Positions 9,294 to 17,490 of a DNA stretch of 64,000 nt are shown here, piece after piece. The translations under genes were made by a program, and so were the position numbers. Source of the DNA: Bradymonas sediminis (GTDB lineage Bacteria > Myxococcota_A > Bradymonadia > Bradymonadales > Bradymonadaceae); contig NZ_CP030032.1 in the NCBI RefSeq assembly GCF_003258315.1, forward strand, positions 1,998,001 to 2,062,000, written 5' to 3'. Each line of letters starts with the position of its first letter. Position 1 is the stretch's first letter. Below the pieces are notes generated by a model. That model saw only the letters and a list, made by a program, of their open reading frames with translations, searched no databases and was not told where the DNA came from.

Positions 9294-11051
9294 TCAAAAC
9301 GACGAAGACGTCGCCGCCTCGCCCACACCAAAAACCGAAATCGCGCTGATAGAAACGCTATACTCAACGGCGGGGTCGAGCCCCTCGATGACGTGTTCGG
9401 TGGCCGCTGGGTCGAAGACGAGGTAATCGGCAGGGCCGTCGACCTGCGCTGCTGGTTCAATGGTGACGCGGTAATCGAGGATCTTCGCGTCAGCGGGCGC
9501 AGTCCACGAAAGCGTGGCGCTACTATTGGTGCGGGTGACCTCAACGTCGGTCGGCGCGGTGGGTGGATCGTGTTGTGGCGACCAGGAGAGTTTTCCGACC
9601 GGCTCGGTGAGCGGTGCCCAACCGTCGGCGATTGTCTTTGAATCGCGGTCGATGATCAACAGGTAGGGGCTCTCGGTGGAGCTTATGGCCAATATTTCGC
9701 TGTCATGTGACCAGGCCACGTCCTGAATTCTGGGCCATTCTGTTGGCCAGCCAGGCTCATTTTCTCGCGTGGCGGTATTAATGACCTGCATGCCGGTGTT
9801 TCGTGAATACCCATACGCTAATATCAGCAGTCCTCCATCTGGTGACCAAGCCAGACTATCAGGGTTAGTTGCAACAATTTCTGGCCAGTCGGTTTCGACC
9901 TCTTTGGTCTCTGCGTTGACAATAAGATAACCCGCTTCTGTTGCATTATAAAAGCCCGATGGATGAGCGAGCGCGAGTCGTTTTGAATCGGGCGACCATT
10001 GCATATCATCAATGGAAAAACTTGGGCTCGGAGTAGTGAGATCGGGCCAATCGGGTTCAAACTCTTTGGTTTCCGTGTTGATTATCATTACGTTTGAAGA
10101 ACCATCACTATAACTTGGAGATATGACGAGTCGTTTGCCATCGGGAGACCAGTCTAGACTGAGTAAGGTACGAATAGAATGTATTTCAGAAGGATCGGGC
10201 CAACCAGGCTCTATTTCTCCGGTCTGTGTATCAAGTACAGAAAAAAATATAACGTTAGATGCATTTCCACTTTCTGTTTGTCTTCGAGTAAAGGCGAGAT
10301 GGTGGCTGTCGGGGGACCAACTATAATCAAAAGGTAGGCATAAATTACCAAACTCAGCTGAGGGTTCGAGTTGGATCTCCTCTCGTGTCGCGCGATCGAA
10401 GAGGGCACATCGTTGGCTAGCGCCCAGATAGGTCAATAAAGTTGTGCCATCTGGGGACCAGCTTGCGGGCCCTCCAACCTGCTCAATGAGTGATTTCCAT
10501 CCGAAAGCGGGTTGTTTGGTCACGCTGTCGATAACAGCGGCTCCCGACACGGACAGCAAAGGGCGCGAGTAGGGGGTTGCCTCGAAGATGATGGTCTCAC
10601 CGACTTCTTCGCCCTCAGAAAATGCCTGAATTTCAAAAGTATAATCGACGTCATTTACGAGCTTATCAAAGAGGTACTCGGTCGTGTCTGGGTCGATTCC
10701 GCGCTCCGCCTCGCCCCACATCAGATCTGCAGGAGAGGCGGTGATGCGAATCTCTGTATAGGTATTGTCTTCAGGCAGATCCCAGGAGAAATTAACCATC
10801 CCCTCCAGGGCTTCGGATCGCACATTTTGTAGGCTTGGCTCCGGTCCTTCTTCGTCTATATCTTCGACTTCGTTTATGTCTTGGCCTATGTCCTCCGGAT
10901 CGTCCCGAATATCCTCTTCGGTGTCGGTTTTGACGTCGTTCGGAGCCGTTGTGTCAGTGTTTCGACCGTCACGGTTTTCTGAGGCCGAGCAGCCGACAAG
11001 AAGCAGGAAGACGAATAAATATAAAATAATTGGGTGGAGGTTCGGGCGCAT
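9294..11051 (-). CDS. Propeller lipoprotein, family A copy 3
   Basis: Third copy of family A, 585 residues from the preferred ATG at 11051. An in-frame ATG at 11063 would add MENI, but the other copies start at the equivalent of 11051 (MRPN/MRGD) and GGAAAA lies seven bases before it. Signal peptide ends LLVGC; acidic linker, FN3-like domain, seven WSPD-type repeats and C-terminal FN3 domain follow. The propeller has its own substitutions, while the C-terminal domain is almost identical to the other two copies. It is the promoter-proximal gene of the array, and B copy 2 follows after 36 bases. Confidence 0.85.
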   Translation of the reverse strand: MRPNLHPIILYLFVFLLLVGCSASENRDGRNTDTTAPNDVKTDTEEDIRDDPEDIGQDINEVEDIDEEGPEPSLQNVRSEALEGMVNFSWDLPEDNTYTEIRITASPADLMWGEAERGIDPDTTEYLFDKLVNDVDYTFEIQAFSEGEEVGETIIFEATPYSRPLLSVSGAAVIDSVTKQPAFGWKSLIEQVGGPASWSPDGTTLLTYLGASQRCALFDRATREEIQLEPSAEFGNLCLPFDYSWSPDSHHLAFTRRQTESGNASNVIFFSVLDTQTGEIEPGWPDPSEIHSIRTLLSLDWSPDGKRLVISPSYSDGSSNVMIINTETKEFEPDWPDLTTPSPSFSIDDMQWSPDSKRLALAHPSGFYNATEAGYLIVNAETKEVETDWPEIVATNPDSLAWSPDGGLLILAYGYSRNTGMQVINTATRENEPGWPTEWPRIQDVAWSHDSEILAISSTESPYLLIIDRDSKTIADGWAPLTEPVGKLSWSPQHDPPTAPTDVEVTRTNSSATLSWTAPADAKILDYRVTIEPAAQVDGPADYLVFDPAATEHVIEGLDPAVEYSVSISAISVFGVGEAATSSSF

Positions 11052-11436
11052 AATATTTTCCAAAATAACGATAATTAGCGTTCAGCATTATATTCAATAT
11101 CGGAGCCAGGGCGTCGTTGTCCTGCGTGGATACAAAAGCCCAACGCTGGGCGCTTCGCGACGCATTTGGGGCACCTTGAGCGCGGGTTACTGACCCGCTT
11201 TCGGCGCGTCGCGGCGATCAGGGCAGGGATGCCCTGTCTCCGGTTGTTATTCGCGCCCACGTGTATGGGCTCGTGCCCCCGATCGCGGGCGCTAAGCGAT
11301 TTAATGTTTAAGCGTAGCGGATAAATATATTCAGTCAATCGAAGCGATATAAAAATAGCATAAAAATACACTCAGGCATGAATCGATAACGATCGGCATG
11401 CCGGGTGATTACGCCTGATTGGGCGGCCCACTGAAT
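11052..11436. other. Gene-free spacer with hairpins and shared upstream block
   Basis: No credible gene. It contains a hairpin-rich element (about 11095-11270) with GCCCA-ACGC-TGGGC, GCGGGT-TACTG-ACCCGC and CAGGGCA-GGGA-TGCCCTG, followed by CTCCGGTTG as in the element at 4160-4320. An AT-rich block (11334-11400) matches 7010-7076. The region must include the promoter of A copy 3. Confidence 0.6.
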
Positions 11437-12423
11437 TTAACGCGTGTGTGCTTCCAGCCACGTCGCCACGCCCCGCGCGGCGGCGGCGGCGTCACCGACC
11501 GCAGAGGCGACCGAGCGTAGCGGTCGGTCCGTGATATCGCCGGCGGCGAAGATGCCGTCGAGGTTGGTGGCCTGGGCGGCGTCGACGCAGACAAAGCCGC
11601 GCCGGGTCATCAACTCGACCTGGGGGAGCACCGCCTCGACGCCGATTCGCACGAAGAGCCCGGCGACCTCGAGGGTCTTCTGGGGGCCGGGGGTGTCCAG
11701 ATGCAGGCGGCAACCGGCGTCGAGGGCTTCGATGCGGGTGACCTCGGCGGGGTAGGAGAAGCGCTGAATATGGGGGTGTTTTTTGACGCGTTCCTGGAAG
11801 GCTTCGCGCGCGCGAATCTCGTGGCTTCGCAGCAGCATCGTGATGGACTGGGCGTAGGGGGCGAGGATGAGGGCGTTCTCGAAGGCGGCGTCGCCGCCGC
11901 CGACGATGGCGACGGATTGGCCGGCGAAGCGTTTGGCGTCGACGCTGGCCGATTGGCTCACGTGGCGGCCCAGGCCTTCGTCTTCGCCCGGCACGCCCAG
12001 GCGTCGGTAGCGGGTGCCCGTGGCGAGGATGACGGTGTGGGTTTGCACGGGGGTTCGCGACGCGAACTCGATCGTCCAATGCGCGTCGCTGGCGCGAGAA
12101 ATCCCAGTGATTTCGCCGACTTCGGGGCGAAGCCCGTCGCAGTCGTCGAGTCCACTTTGGAAGGACGCGACCAGGTCGGCGCCGTTGGAATAGGTCGCGC
12201 CCGGGTAATTTTTAATCGTATTATGTACGCGCCATAACATGCCGCCGAGCTTGGGCTCGCCCGCGTCTTCTTTGGCTTCGAACCACCGAAAGGTGACGTC
12301 CAGCGATCGCAACCACTGGGCGGCGCTGATGCCGGCCGCGCCCGCGCCGACGATGACGCAATTCGCGATGGCGCGTCGGTCGACGCGGGCGGGCGCCGGG
12401 GGATTCGGGGTCGGTTCGCTCAT
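11437..12423 (-). CDS. TrxR-like FAD/NAD(P) oxidoreductase without CxxC
   Basis: The two dinucleotide-binding motifs of the thioredoxin-reductase family are present: GAGAAGISA near the N-terminus for FAD and GGGDAAFENA in the middle for NAD(P)H. The closing FAAGDITDRPLRS motif contacts FAD. Where TrxB carries CATC just before the NADPH motif, this protein reads SQSASVDA, so the disulfide is missing. It is thus closer to ferredoxin-NADP reductases or other non-disulfide members; the substrate cannot be read. The start at 12423 (MSEPTPN) lies 10 bases after folE; an upstream in-frame start at 12459 would overlap folE by 26 bases. Likely translated with folE. Confidence 0.8.
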   Translation of the reverse strand: MSEPTPNPPAPARVDRRAIANCVIVGAGAAGISAAQWLRSLDVTFRWFEAKEDAGEPKLGGMLWRVHNTIKNYPGATYSNGADLVASFQSGLDDCDGLRPEVGEITGISRASDAHWTIEFASRTPVQTHTVILATGTRYRRLGVPGEDEGLGRHVSQSASVDAKRFAGQSVAIVGGGDAAFENALILAPYAQSITMLLRSHEIRAREAFQERVKKHPHIQRFSYPAEVTRIEALDAGCRLHLDTPGPQKTLEVAGLFVRIGVEAVLPQVELMTRRGFVCVDAAQATNLDGIFAAGDITDRPLRSVASAVGDAAAAARGVATWLEAHTR

Positions 12424-12433
12424 AATGGCCGGT

Positions 12434-13051
12434 TCAAAGCGGTTGGTCGGAGGCGACAAATTGGCGCATCATCTCGGCGCGCAGCTCCCCGTCACGAAGA
12501 CTGCCGCGCGAGGCCGACGACACGAGCACGCCTTCCTTCTGGGAGCCGCGCATCTCCATGCACATCTGGCGCGCCCGGCAGCGAACCAGTAGGCCTTCGG
12601 GCTCCAGGCTTCGCTGGAGAATCTCGGCGACCTGAACGACGATGCGCTCCTGGATCTGCGGGCGGCCCACCACATAGTCGATGGTGCGCCCGACGCTGCC
12701 AAATCCGATGATGCGGTCATCGGGGATATAGGCCACGTCAATCGTGCCGAACATCGGCACCAGGTGGTGCACGCACATGCTGCGAAACGGCAGGTTCAGC
12801 AGGACAATCGGGTCCAGGCGGTTATTGCCGCTGCGCGCCGAGTCATTGGGCGCCTGCTCGTTGGGGTCGACCGGGATGGCCTCGACCGGAAAGGTGCTGA
12901 GCACCGGCGGGGATTCGCGCACGCCCGAGAAAAGGTCATAGAGCAGTTGGCTGAATCGCTTCGGCGCGCCGCGCAGCTCCGGGTCGACGGTCTCGTCGAG
13001 CCCCAATGATTCGAGCAGCGCGCGGGCGTGGTCAATGGCTTCTTTATTCAT
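12434..13051 (-). CDS. folE: GTP cyclohydrolase I
   Basis: It converts GTP to 7,8-dihydroneopterin triphosphate, the first step of folate/pterin synthesis. Zinc-binding residues are visible as C-V-H-H (Cys93, His96) and the later V-R-C-R-A-R-Q-M-C motif. The GFGSVGRTIDYVVGRPQ stretch corresponds to the family G-L-S-K-x-x-R-x-V-x-x-x-A-x-R-x-Q motif, with SVGR for SKIAR, a mild variation. The 205-residue length fits. It follows ruvB on the same strand after 12 bases, so it probably belongs to the ruvCAB transcript, and it precedes the TrxR-like flavoprotein. Confidence 0.9.
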   Translation of the reverse strand: MNKEAIDHARALLESLGLDETVDPELRGAPKRFSQLLYDLFSGVRESPPVLSTFPVEAIPVDPNEQAPNDSARSGNNRLDPIVLLNLPFRSMCVHHLVPMFGTIDVAYIPDDRIIGFGSVGRTIDYVVGRPQIQERIVVQVAEILQRSLEPEGLLVRCRARQMCMEMRGSQKEGVLVSSASRGSLRDGELRAEMMRQFVASDQPL

Positions 13052-13063
13052 GGCTTTATATCG

Positions 13064-14191
13064 TCAATCGTTATGGGGAATCGGAAGTTCAAGATGCCTA
13101 AAAGCGGTCTGCGTCGCGACTCGCCCCTGGGGCGTGCGCTGGATATAGCCCTGTTGGAGCAGATACGGCTCGATGACCGTCTCGATGGTGTCGCGCTCCT
13201 CGTCGATGGCCGCGGCCAGGGTGCTCAGGCCGGCGGGGCCGCCGCCGAATTTCTCGCAGAGCGCGCTCAAATACATGCGGTCCAGGCTGTCGAAGCCCAC
13301 CGAGTCAACGCCGACTTTTTTGAGCGCATAATTGGCAAGCGCGGCGTCGATATGCCCGTCGCCCACCACGATGGCGTAGTCGCGCACGCGGCGAAGCAGG
13401 CGGTTGGCGATGCGCGGGGTGCCGCGGCTTCGGCGCGCGATTTCGGCGGCGCCGTCGTCGCTCAGCTCGATCTTAAGCAGGGCGGCCGAGCGCTGAATGA
13501 CGCTGCGCAGTTGGTCGGCGTTATAATATTCGAGGCGCGAGATCTGGCCGAAGCGGCTTCGCAGCGGCGAGGAGACCAGCCCGGCGCGCGTGGTCGCCCC
13601 GACCAGGGTGAAGGGCGGCAAAGACAACTTCATGCTGCGCGCCTGGGGGCCGCTGCCGACCACCACGTCGAAATATTGGTCCTCCATCGCCGGATAGAGG
13701 TTCTCCTCGATGACCGGGTTGAGCCGGTGCACCTCGTCGATAAAGAGCATATCACCGTGGTCGAGCGCGCTTAAGATGCCGGCGAGGTCCTTTTTTTGCT
13801 CGAGCGCCGGGCCGCTGGTGACGTGGATGGTCGCGCCCATCTCGCGCGCCAGGATATGGGCGAGCGTGGTCTTTCCGAGGCCGGGCGGCCCGGATAATAG
13901 AATATGGTCGAGCGTCGCCTTGCGCATGCGGGCCGACTCGACCATCACGCCAAGGTTCTCTTTGATCGCGCGCTGCCCGACGAAATCGCCGAATGTATGC
14001 GGGCGCAGCGCGCGGTCCAACGCCTCGTCATCGGGCGCGGCCTCGCGCTCAAGCGAGGGGTTTCGCGCCTCCTGGGAGACGGCGATTGGGCTCGACTCAA
14101 TCGTGCTCGGCTCAATCGCCGAGGATTCGATCTGGCTGGGCTCGATGGCGCTTGTCTTTGCGATTTTTGATTCCTTCGACATCCTTGTCAT
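13064..14191 (-). CDS. ruvB: Holliday junction helicase RuvB
   Basis: AAA+ motor of the RuvABC resolvasome that drives branch migration. Walker A is GPPGLGKTT (residues 101-109), Walker B is in DEVHRLN, and the sensor/arginine-finger region reads ATTRAGLVSSPLRSRFG. The C-terminal winged helix ends with RTPQGRVAT. At 375 residues it is about 30-40 longer than usual. The extra N-terminal segment (about 5-40) is an imperfect repeat of I-E-P/S-S (SAIEPSQIESSAIEPSTIESS). A later start cannot be excluded, but no better ribosome site was seen. Downstream of ruvA in the order ruvC-ruvA-ruvB. Confidence 0.95.
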   Translation of the reverse strand: MTRMSKESKIAKTSAIEPSQIESSAIEPSTIESSPIAVSQEARNPSLEREAAPDDEALDRALRPHTFGDFVGQRAIKENLGVMVESARMRKATLDHILLSGPPGLGKTTLAHILAREMGATIHVTSGPALEQKKDLAGILSALDHGDMLFIDEVHRLNPVIEENLYPAMEDQYFDVVVGSGPQARSMKLSLPPFTLVGATTRAGLVSSPLRSRFGQISRLEYYNADQLRSVIQRSAALLKIELSDDGAAEIARRSRGTPRIANRLLRRVRDYAIVVGDGHIDAALANYALKKVGVDSVGFDSLDRMYLSALCEKFGGGPAGLSTLAAAIDEERDTIETVIEPYLLQQGYIQRTPQGRVATQTAFRHLELPIPHND

Positions 14192-14225
14192 GCATCCACT
14201 TCAGGTCATTTTTAATGCGGAGAGT

Positions 14226-14825
14226 TCAGCGCAGCATCTTCAGAGCTTCGCGAAGCAGCGGCTCGAGGTCGGCTGCATTCTCGATGCTTCCTTTCATATT
14301 CTCAAGGGTCTGTTCGACGTCATTTTCGCGGTAGCCCAGATTGCCCAGCGCGGAGCGTAGGTCGTCAGCCATATCGCCGCCCACGCTCGGGTCGGCCGGG
14401 GCGAGCTCGGCGAACTCGAAGTCATCGACCGCGCTCTTGAGCTCCAGGATAATGCGCTGGGCTGTCTTTTTGCCCACGCCGCTTATCTGGGTGAGCGCCT
14501 TAACGTCGCTATTTCGCACCGCGCGGATAAAATCCGACGGGGTCAGCCCCGACAGAACCGCCAGCCCCATCTTCGGCCCGATACCCGACACCGAGGTCAG
14601 CCGCATAAACAGGCGCTTCTCCTCAAAGGTCGCGAACCCAAACAGCGTAATCGCGTCTTCGCGCACGTTGGTGTGGATATGAAAACTCGCCCGGCCGTCG
14701 GCCTCGGGCTCAATGCGCCCGGCGGTGCCCAGCGGCACATGCACATGGTATCCGACGCCGTTGACGTCCACGATAAGCGAATTCATCGTGAGGATTTGAA
14801 TATGACCTTTGAGGCTGGCAATCAT
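14226..14825 (-). CDS. ruvA: Holliday junction DNA-binding protein RuvA
   Basis: Tetrameric junction-binding partner of RuvB. The chosen ATG at 14825 gives MIASLKGHI, matching the conserved RuvA start; the longer open frame to 14873 adds 16 residues not seen in the family. The OB-fold domain is at 1-62, the helix-hairpin-helix region with SGIGPKMGLAVLSG and ISGVGKKTAQRIILELK at about 70-135. A short acidic linker is followed by domain III (about 150-199, ALGNLGYRENDVE), which contacts RuvB. At 199 residues it has normal length. It lies 34 bases upstream of ruvB. Confidence 0.95.
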   Translation of the reverse strand: MIASLKGHIQILTMNSLIVDVNGVGYHVHVPLGTAGRIEPEADGRASFHIHTNVREDAITLFGFATFEEKRLFMRLTSVSGIGPKMGLAVLSGLTPSDFIRAVRNSDVKALTQISGVGKKTAQRIILELKSAVDDFEFAELAPADPSVGGDMADDLRSALGNLGYRENDVEQTLENMKGSIENAADLEPLLREALKMLR

Positions 14826-14915
14826 GGAATTTAGCGGTGTTGTAAAGAGGATGCGCAAAGTGCGCGTGGGCAATGCGTGAGACTGAACGTATGTATCAAT
14901 AATCGATCGCCAACG

Positions 14916-15401
14916 CTAGCGCAATCGCTCGGCGAACCCGGCGAATTGGCAATGGCAGATGGCGACCGCCAGGGCGTCGGCGGCGTCTTCGGCCAACTCA
15001 CCGCGCAGCTTCAGCGTGAGCTTCACCATCTGCTGAACCTCGTCTTTTTTGGCGTGCCCGTGGCCCGCCACCGCCTGCTTGATGCTGGTGGGCGGGTATT
15101 CGCTCAGCGGAATATCGGCCATCGACAGGGCGAGCAGCGCCACGCCGCGCGCGTGGCCGAGTTTGAGGCTCGACATGGCGTTTTTGGCGAAGAATATCGA
15201 CTCCACCGCGCATTGCTCGGGCGTATAGGTCTCGATAATCTCGCGGATGCCCTCGTAGATCACCGGCAGGCGCGCGCTGAGCTCGCCTGCGCGCGCCGCG
15301 TTGATACGGCCGCTGGCGACATAGACCAGCTCGGAGCCATTTTTTCGCACCACGCCGTAGCCGGTGTAGCGCGAGCCGGGGTCGATACCCAATACAAGCA
15401 C
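14916..15401 (-). CDS. ruvC: Holliday junction resolvase RuvC
   Basis: Endonuclease that resolves four-way junctions. Catalytic acidic residues are in place: Asp7 in LGIDPGS, Glu67 in AVESIFFAKN, and the C-terminal DAADALAVAICH pair (about 138-141). The 161-residue length is typical. Translation starts with GTG at 15401. It heads the set ruvC-ruvA-ruvB-folE on the minus strand and follows the phosphatase gene at 15427 with a 25-base gap, so a longer transcript beginning at the PLP enzyme is possible. Confidence 0.95.
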   Translation of the reverse strand: MLVLGIDPGSRYTGYGVVRKNGSELVYVASGRINAARAGELSARLPVIYEGIREIIETYTPEQCAVESIFFAKNAMSSLKLGHARGVALLALSMADIPLSEYPPTSIKQAVAGHGHAKKDEVQQMVKLTLKLRGELAEDAADALAVAICHCQFAGFAERLR

Positions 15402-15426
15402 GGGGTTTGCCGAGGTCGAAGGAAGA

Positions 15427-15897
15427 TCAGGCGCGCATGGTCTTAATCCAGGCGTTGAGCGCCGTTTGGATCAGGTCGCGGGCGTGGCGAAAGGTCTCAA
15501 TATCCTTGCCGACCGGGTCGGGGATATGGCTAAGCGCGGGCTCGCCGGGCGCGCGGGCGTACTCCCAAATGCGCACGATTTTCGGGGCCAGGGAGCGGTC
15601 GCTTCGCAGCAGCTCGTCTTCGTGGCGCGGCGCCATGACCACGATGCGGTCGGCCATGCGCATCAGCGCGATATTGACGCCCTGGGAGCGATGCCGGGTC
15701 AGGTCGACGCCGATCTCGGCGGCGGTCGTCACGGTATGGGTGGCCGCCGAGCGTCCGTTGAGCCCCAGCGTGCCCGCCGAAATCACGACCGCCGGAATCT
15801 TCGCCTCGGCGAAGAGCTGGCGCGCCAACCCCTCGGCCAGCGGAGAGCGGCAGATATTGCCGCTGCACACAAAAACAATACGCAGTGTCTTACTCAT
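15427..15897 (-). CDS. Low-molecular-weight protein tyrosine phosphatase family
   Basis: The P-loop CSGNICRSP (Cys11 nucleophile, Arg17) lies at the very N-terminus, and the D-P general acid occurs in HIPDPVGK near the C-terminus. This is the arrangement of LMW-PTP/Wzb/ArsC-type enzymes. At 156 residues it has family length. The target may be a phosphotyrosine protein or, as in some relatives, phospho-arginine; this cannot be decided. The start overlaps the stop of the upstream PLP enzyme by four bases (ATGA), indicating coupled translation. Confidence 0.88.
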   Translation of the reverse strand: MSKTLRIVFVCSGNICRSPLAEGLARQLFAEAKIPAVVISAGTLGLNGRSAATHTVTTAAEIGVDLTRHRSQGVNIALMRMADRIVVMAPRHEDELLRSDRSLAPKIVRIWEYARAPGEPALSHIPDPVGKDIETFRHARDLIQTALNAWIKTMRA

Positions 15898-16997
15898 AGG
15901 TCGTCTTCGAAGAATTTTTGATAGCCGTCGGGAAGATCCCGCGCCACGTCGACGCTGGCGATGCGCGCGCTCAAATCAGCCCCGCTTAGGGTGTGCCAAT
16001 ACAGCACATTCTTATTGGCCAGGTCCAGCCGCTCGCGCTCGCCGATAATCGCGGCGAAGGCTTTGCCCGTATAGGTCGGCTCCAAGACGACATCTGAGCA
16101 TTTGGCGCATAGCCCAAGGGCTTCCATTCCTTCGTCGGTGGGTTTTCCGTAGTCTTCGCCGAAATAATCGTCGAGCAAGGTAACGTCGGAGATCGAAATA
16201 TGTGGGATATCTTGGACGCCGTGGGCGCGCAGGATTTTGCCGGCTTTGTTGGCCAGATGGGCGGTGATGGCGGCGTTGGTCATGATCTTATCGACCACGC
16301 GCACGCCGATGATCTGGGTGTCGAGGCCGGCCATGCGCGCCCCGAGGATAAGCCCGGCCAGGGTGCCGCAGGTACCGGCGGCCACGAAGATATAGTCCGG
16401 CAGGACGGTCTCGCCGCGCTCGATCTGCTGCTTGAGCTCAAAGGCCGCGTTGACATAGCCGAGCACGCCGGGCGGCGAGGAGCCGCCGCCGGGGATATAA
16501 TAGATATTCTGGGCCGTCGACAGCCACTGCTTCATCTTCGCCTTGCCGACCTCGACCGGCAGCGTCAACTTATTGCTCGCCAGGGTCAGCACGGGGTTGG
16601 TGCTGCAGATGGCCTTTAGGTTCTTTCGCACATGCTCGGTGACGGGCTGCGGGAAATGCAGCACCGCCGGGCGAAGGCCGACCTGGCGGGCATAGATGGC
16701 GGTGGCCAGCGCGTGATGGCTGCCAATAGCGCCCACCGTCCACACCTCTTTGTAGCCCTGGGCCAGCGCCTCGCCGAGCAAAAACTCGAGCTTGCGCACT
16801 TTGTTCCCTCCATACTCTGTGCCAGACTGGTCGTCGGATTTGACCCAGAGGGAACGGCAACCAATTTCAGACCCGAGCTTTTCGAGGTGTTTCACCGGCG
16901 TCGGCAGCGTCGCCAGTGAAATATGGGGAATGGTTCGAGTCGACGGGAGTGTTTCAAACAGAGCCAGCGGCGCGTTCGATGGTTTGGAGTCGGTCAT
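15894..16997 (-). CDS. PLP enzyme, D-cysteine desulfhydrase / ACC deaminase family
   Basis: A 367-residue fold-type II PLP enzyme. The PLP lysine is in YGGNKVRKLEFLLGEAL (about 65-80), followed by GAIGSHHALATAIYA and the glycine-rich phosphate-binding stretch AAGTCGTLAGLILG. These match COG2515 (D-cysteine desulfhydrase, ACC deaminase). The exact substrate is not readable; this group also includes catabolic D-amino-acid lyases. N-terminal Ser/Thr-rich residues 1-25 may be a poorly conserved extension. It is the first gene of the four-base-overlapping pair with the phosphatase. Confidence 0.8.
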   Translation of the reverse strand: MTDSKPSNAPLALFETLPSTRTIPHISLATLPTPVKHLEKLGSEIGCRSLWVKSDDQSGTEYGGNKVRKLEFLLGEALAQGYKEVWTVGAIGSHHALATAIYARQVGLRPAVLHFPQPVTEHVRKNLKAICSTNPVLTLASNKLTLPVEVGKAKMKQWLSTAQNIYYIPGGGSSPPGVLGYVNAAFELKQQIERGETVLPDYIFVAAGTCGTLAGLILGARMAGLDTQIIGVRVVDKIMTNAAITAHLANKAGKILRAHGVQDIPHISISDVTLLDDYFGEDYGKPTDEGMEALGLCAKCSDVVLEPTYTGKAFAAIIGERERLDLANKNVLYWHTLSGADLSARIASVDVARDLPDGYQKFFEDDL

Positions 16998-17095
16998 AAG
17001 GAGTGGCTCTTGTCGGCGAATCTCAGTAGAAACGATGAAAATATTTCGGGCTCAATCGAGCCCTAAACAGTGTACTTAAATGAGGAGATTTTGAA

Positions 17096-17431
17096 ATGAG
17101 CGACTTCCTTAAGAATTCAGAAACACGATACGATGCTTCCCAAAAGGCCCTGTGGGTCTATCGCGAATTCGACGACGCCAAGACGCTGCTGCCGCCGGCC
17201 GAACTCCAGGGTTGGTCCAAGCAATTGCAATCCGGAAAAACCCCGGCCGGTGAGGCCCTCGAGCATATCAATATCGTCTTCTCCCAGCAGAAGACCGCCG
17301 AGTATAACCACCAGCCGCTGAGCTTTTCGAAGATCGGCGTGTATTACGGCGACCTCGACAACGCCACGCGCTATCAGAGCGAAGACGGCGACCCGGGCTT
17401 CGACACCCGCAGTGACTTCGGAATCGAATAA
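17096..17431 (+). CDS. Hypothetical 111-residue protein
   Basis: A small soluble acidic protein with a convincing GAGGAG ribosome site eight bases before the ATG. No signal peptide, membrane segment or known motif. The C-terminal half (FSKIGVYYGDLDNATRYQSEDGDPGFD) is rich in Asp and aromatic residues. It is transcribed opposite to its neighbours and ends at a long hairpin (17452-17490). I do not recognise a family. Confidence 0.7.
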   Translation: MSDFLKNSETRYDASQKALWVYREFDDAKTLLPPAELQGWSKQLQSGKTPAGEALEHINIVFSQQKTAEYNHQPLSFSKIGVYYGDLDNATRYQSEDGDPGFDTRSDFGIE

Positions 17432-17451
17432 TCTCCATCGAGTTTTACCGC

Positions 17452-17490
17452 ACGCGCGCCCGCTAAGCCCTCCGCTTAGCCGGCGCGCGT
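17452..17490. terminator. Bidirectional hairpin between convergent genes
   Basis: ACGCGCGCCCGCTAAG (17452-17467) pairs with 17475-17490 over 16 positions with a single mismatch, leaving a seven-base loop. There is no T-run on either side. The hairpin spans the stop codon of the minus-strand gene at 17476, so its 3' arm is partly coding. Confidence 0.6.

Noticed and set aside
11492..12237. Long alternative frames over the TrxR-like gene
   Set aside because: Arg/Pro-rich translations typical of off-frame reads in GC-rich DNA; the flavoprotein frame has full motifs.
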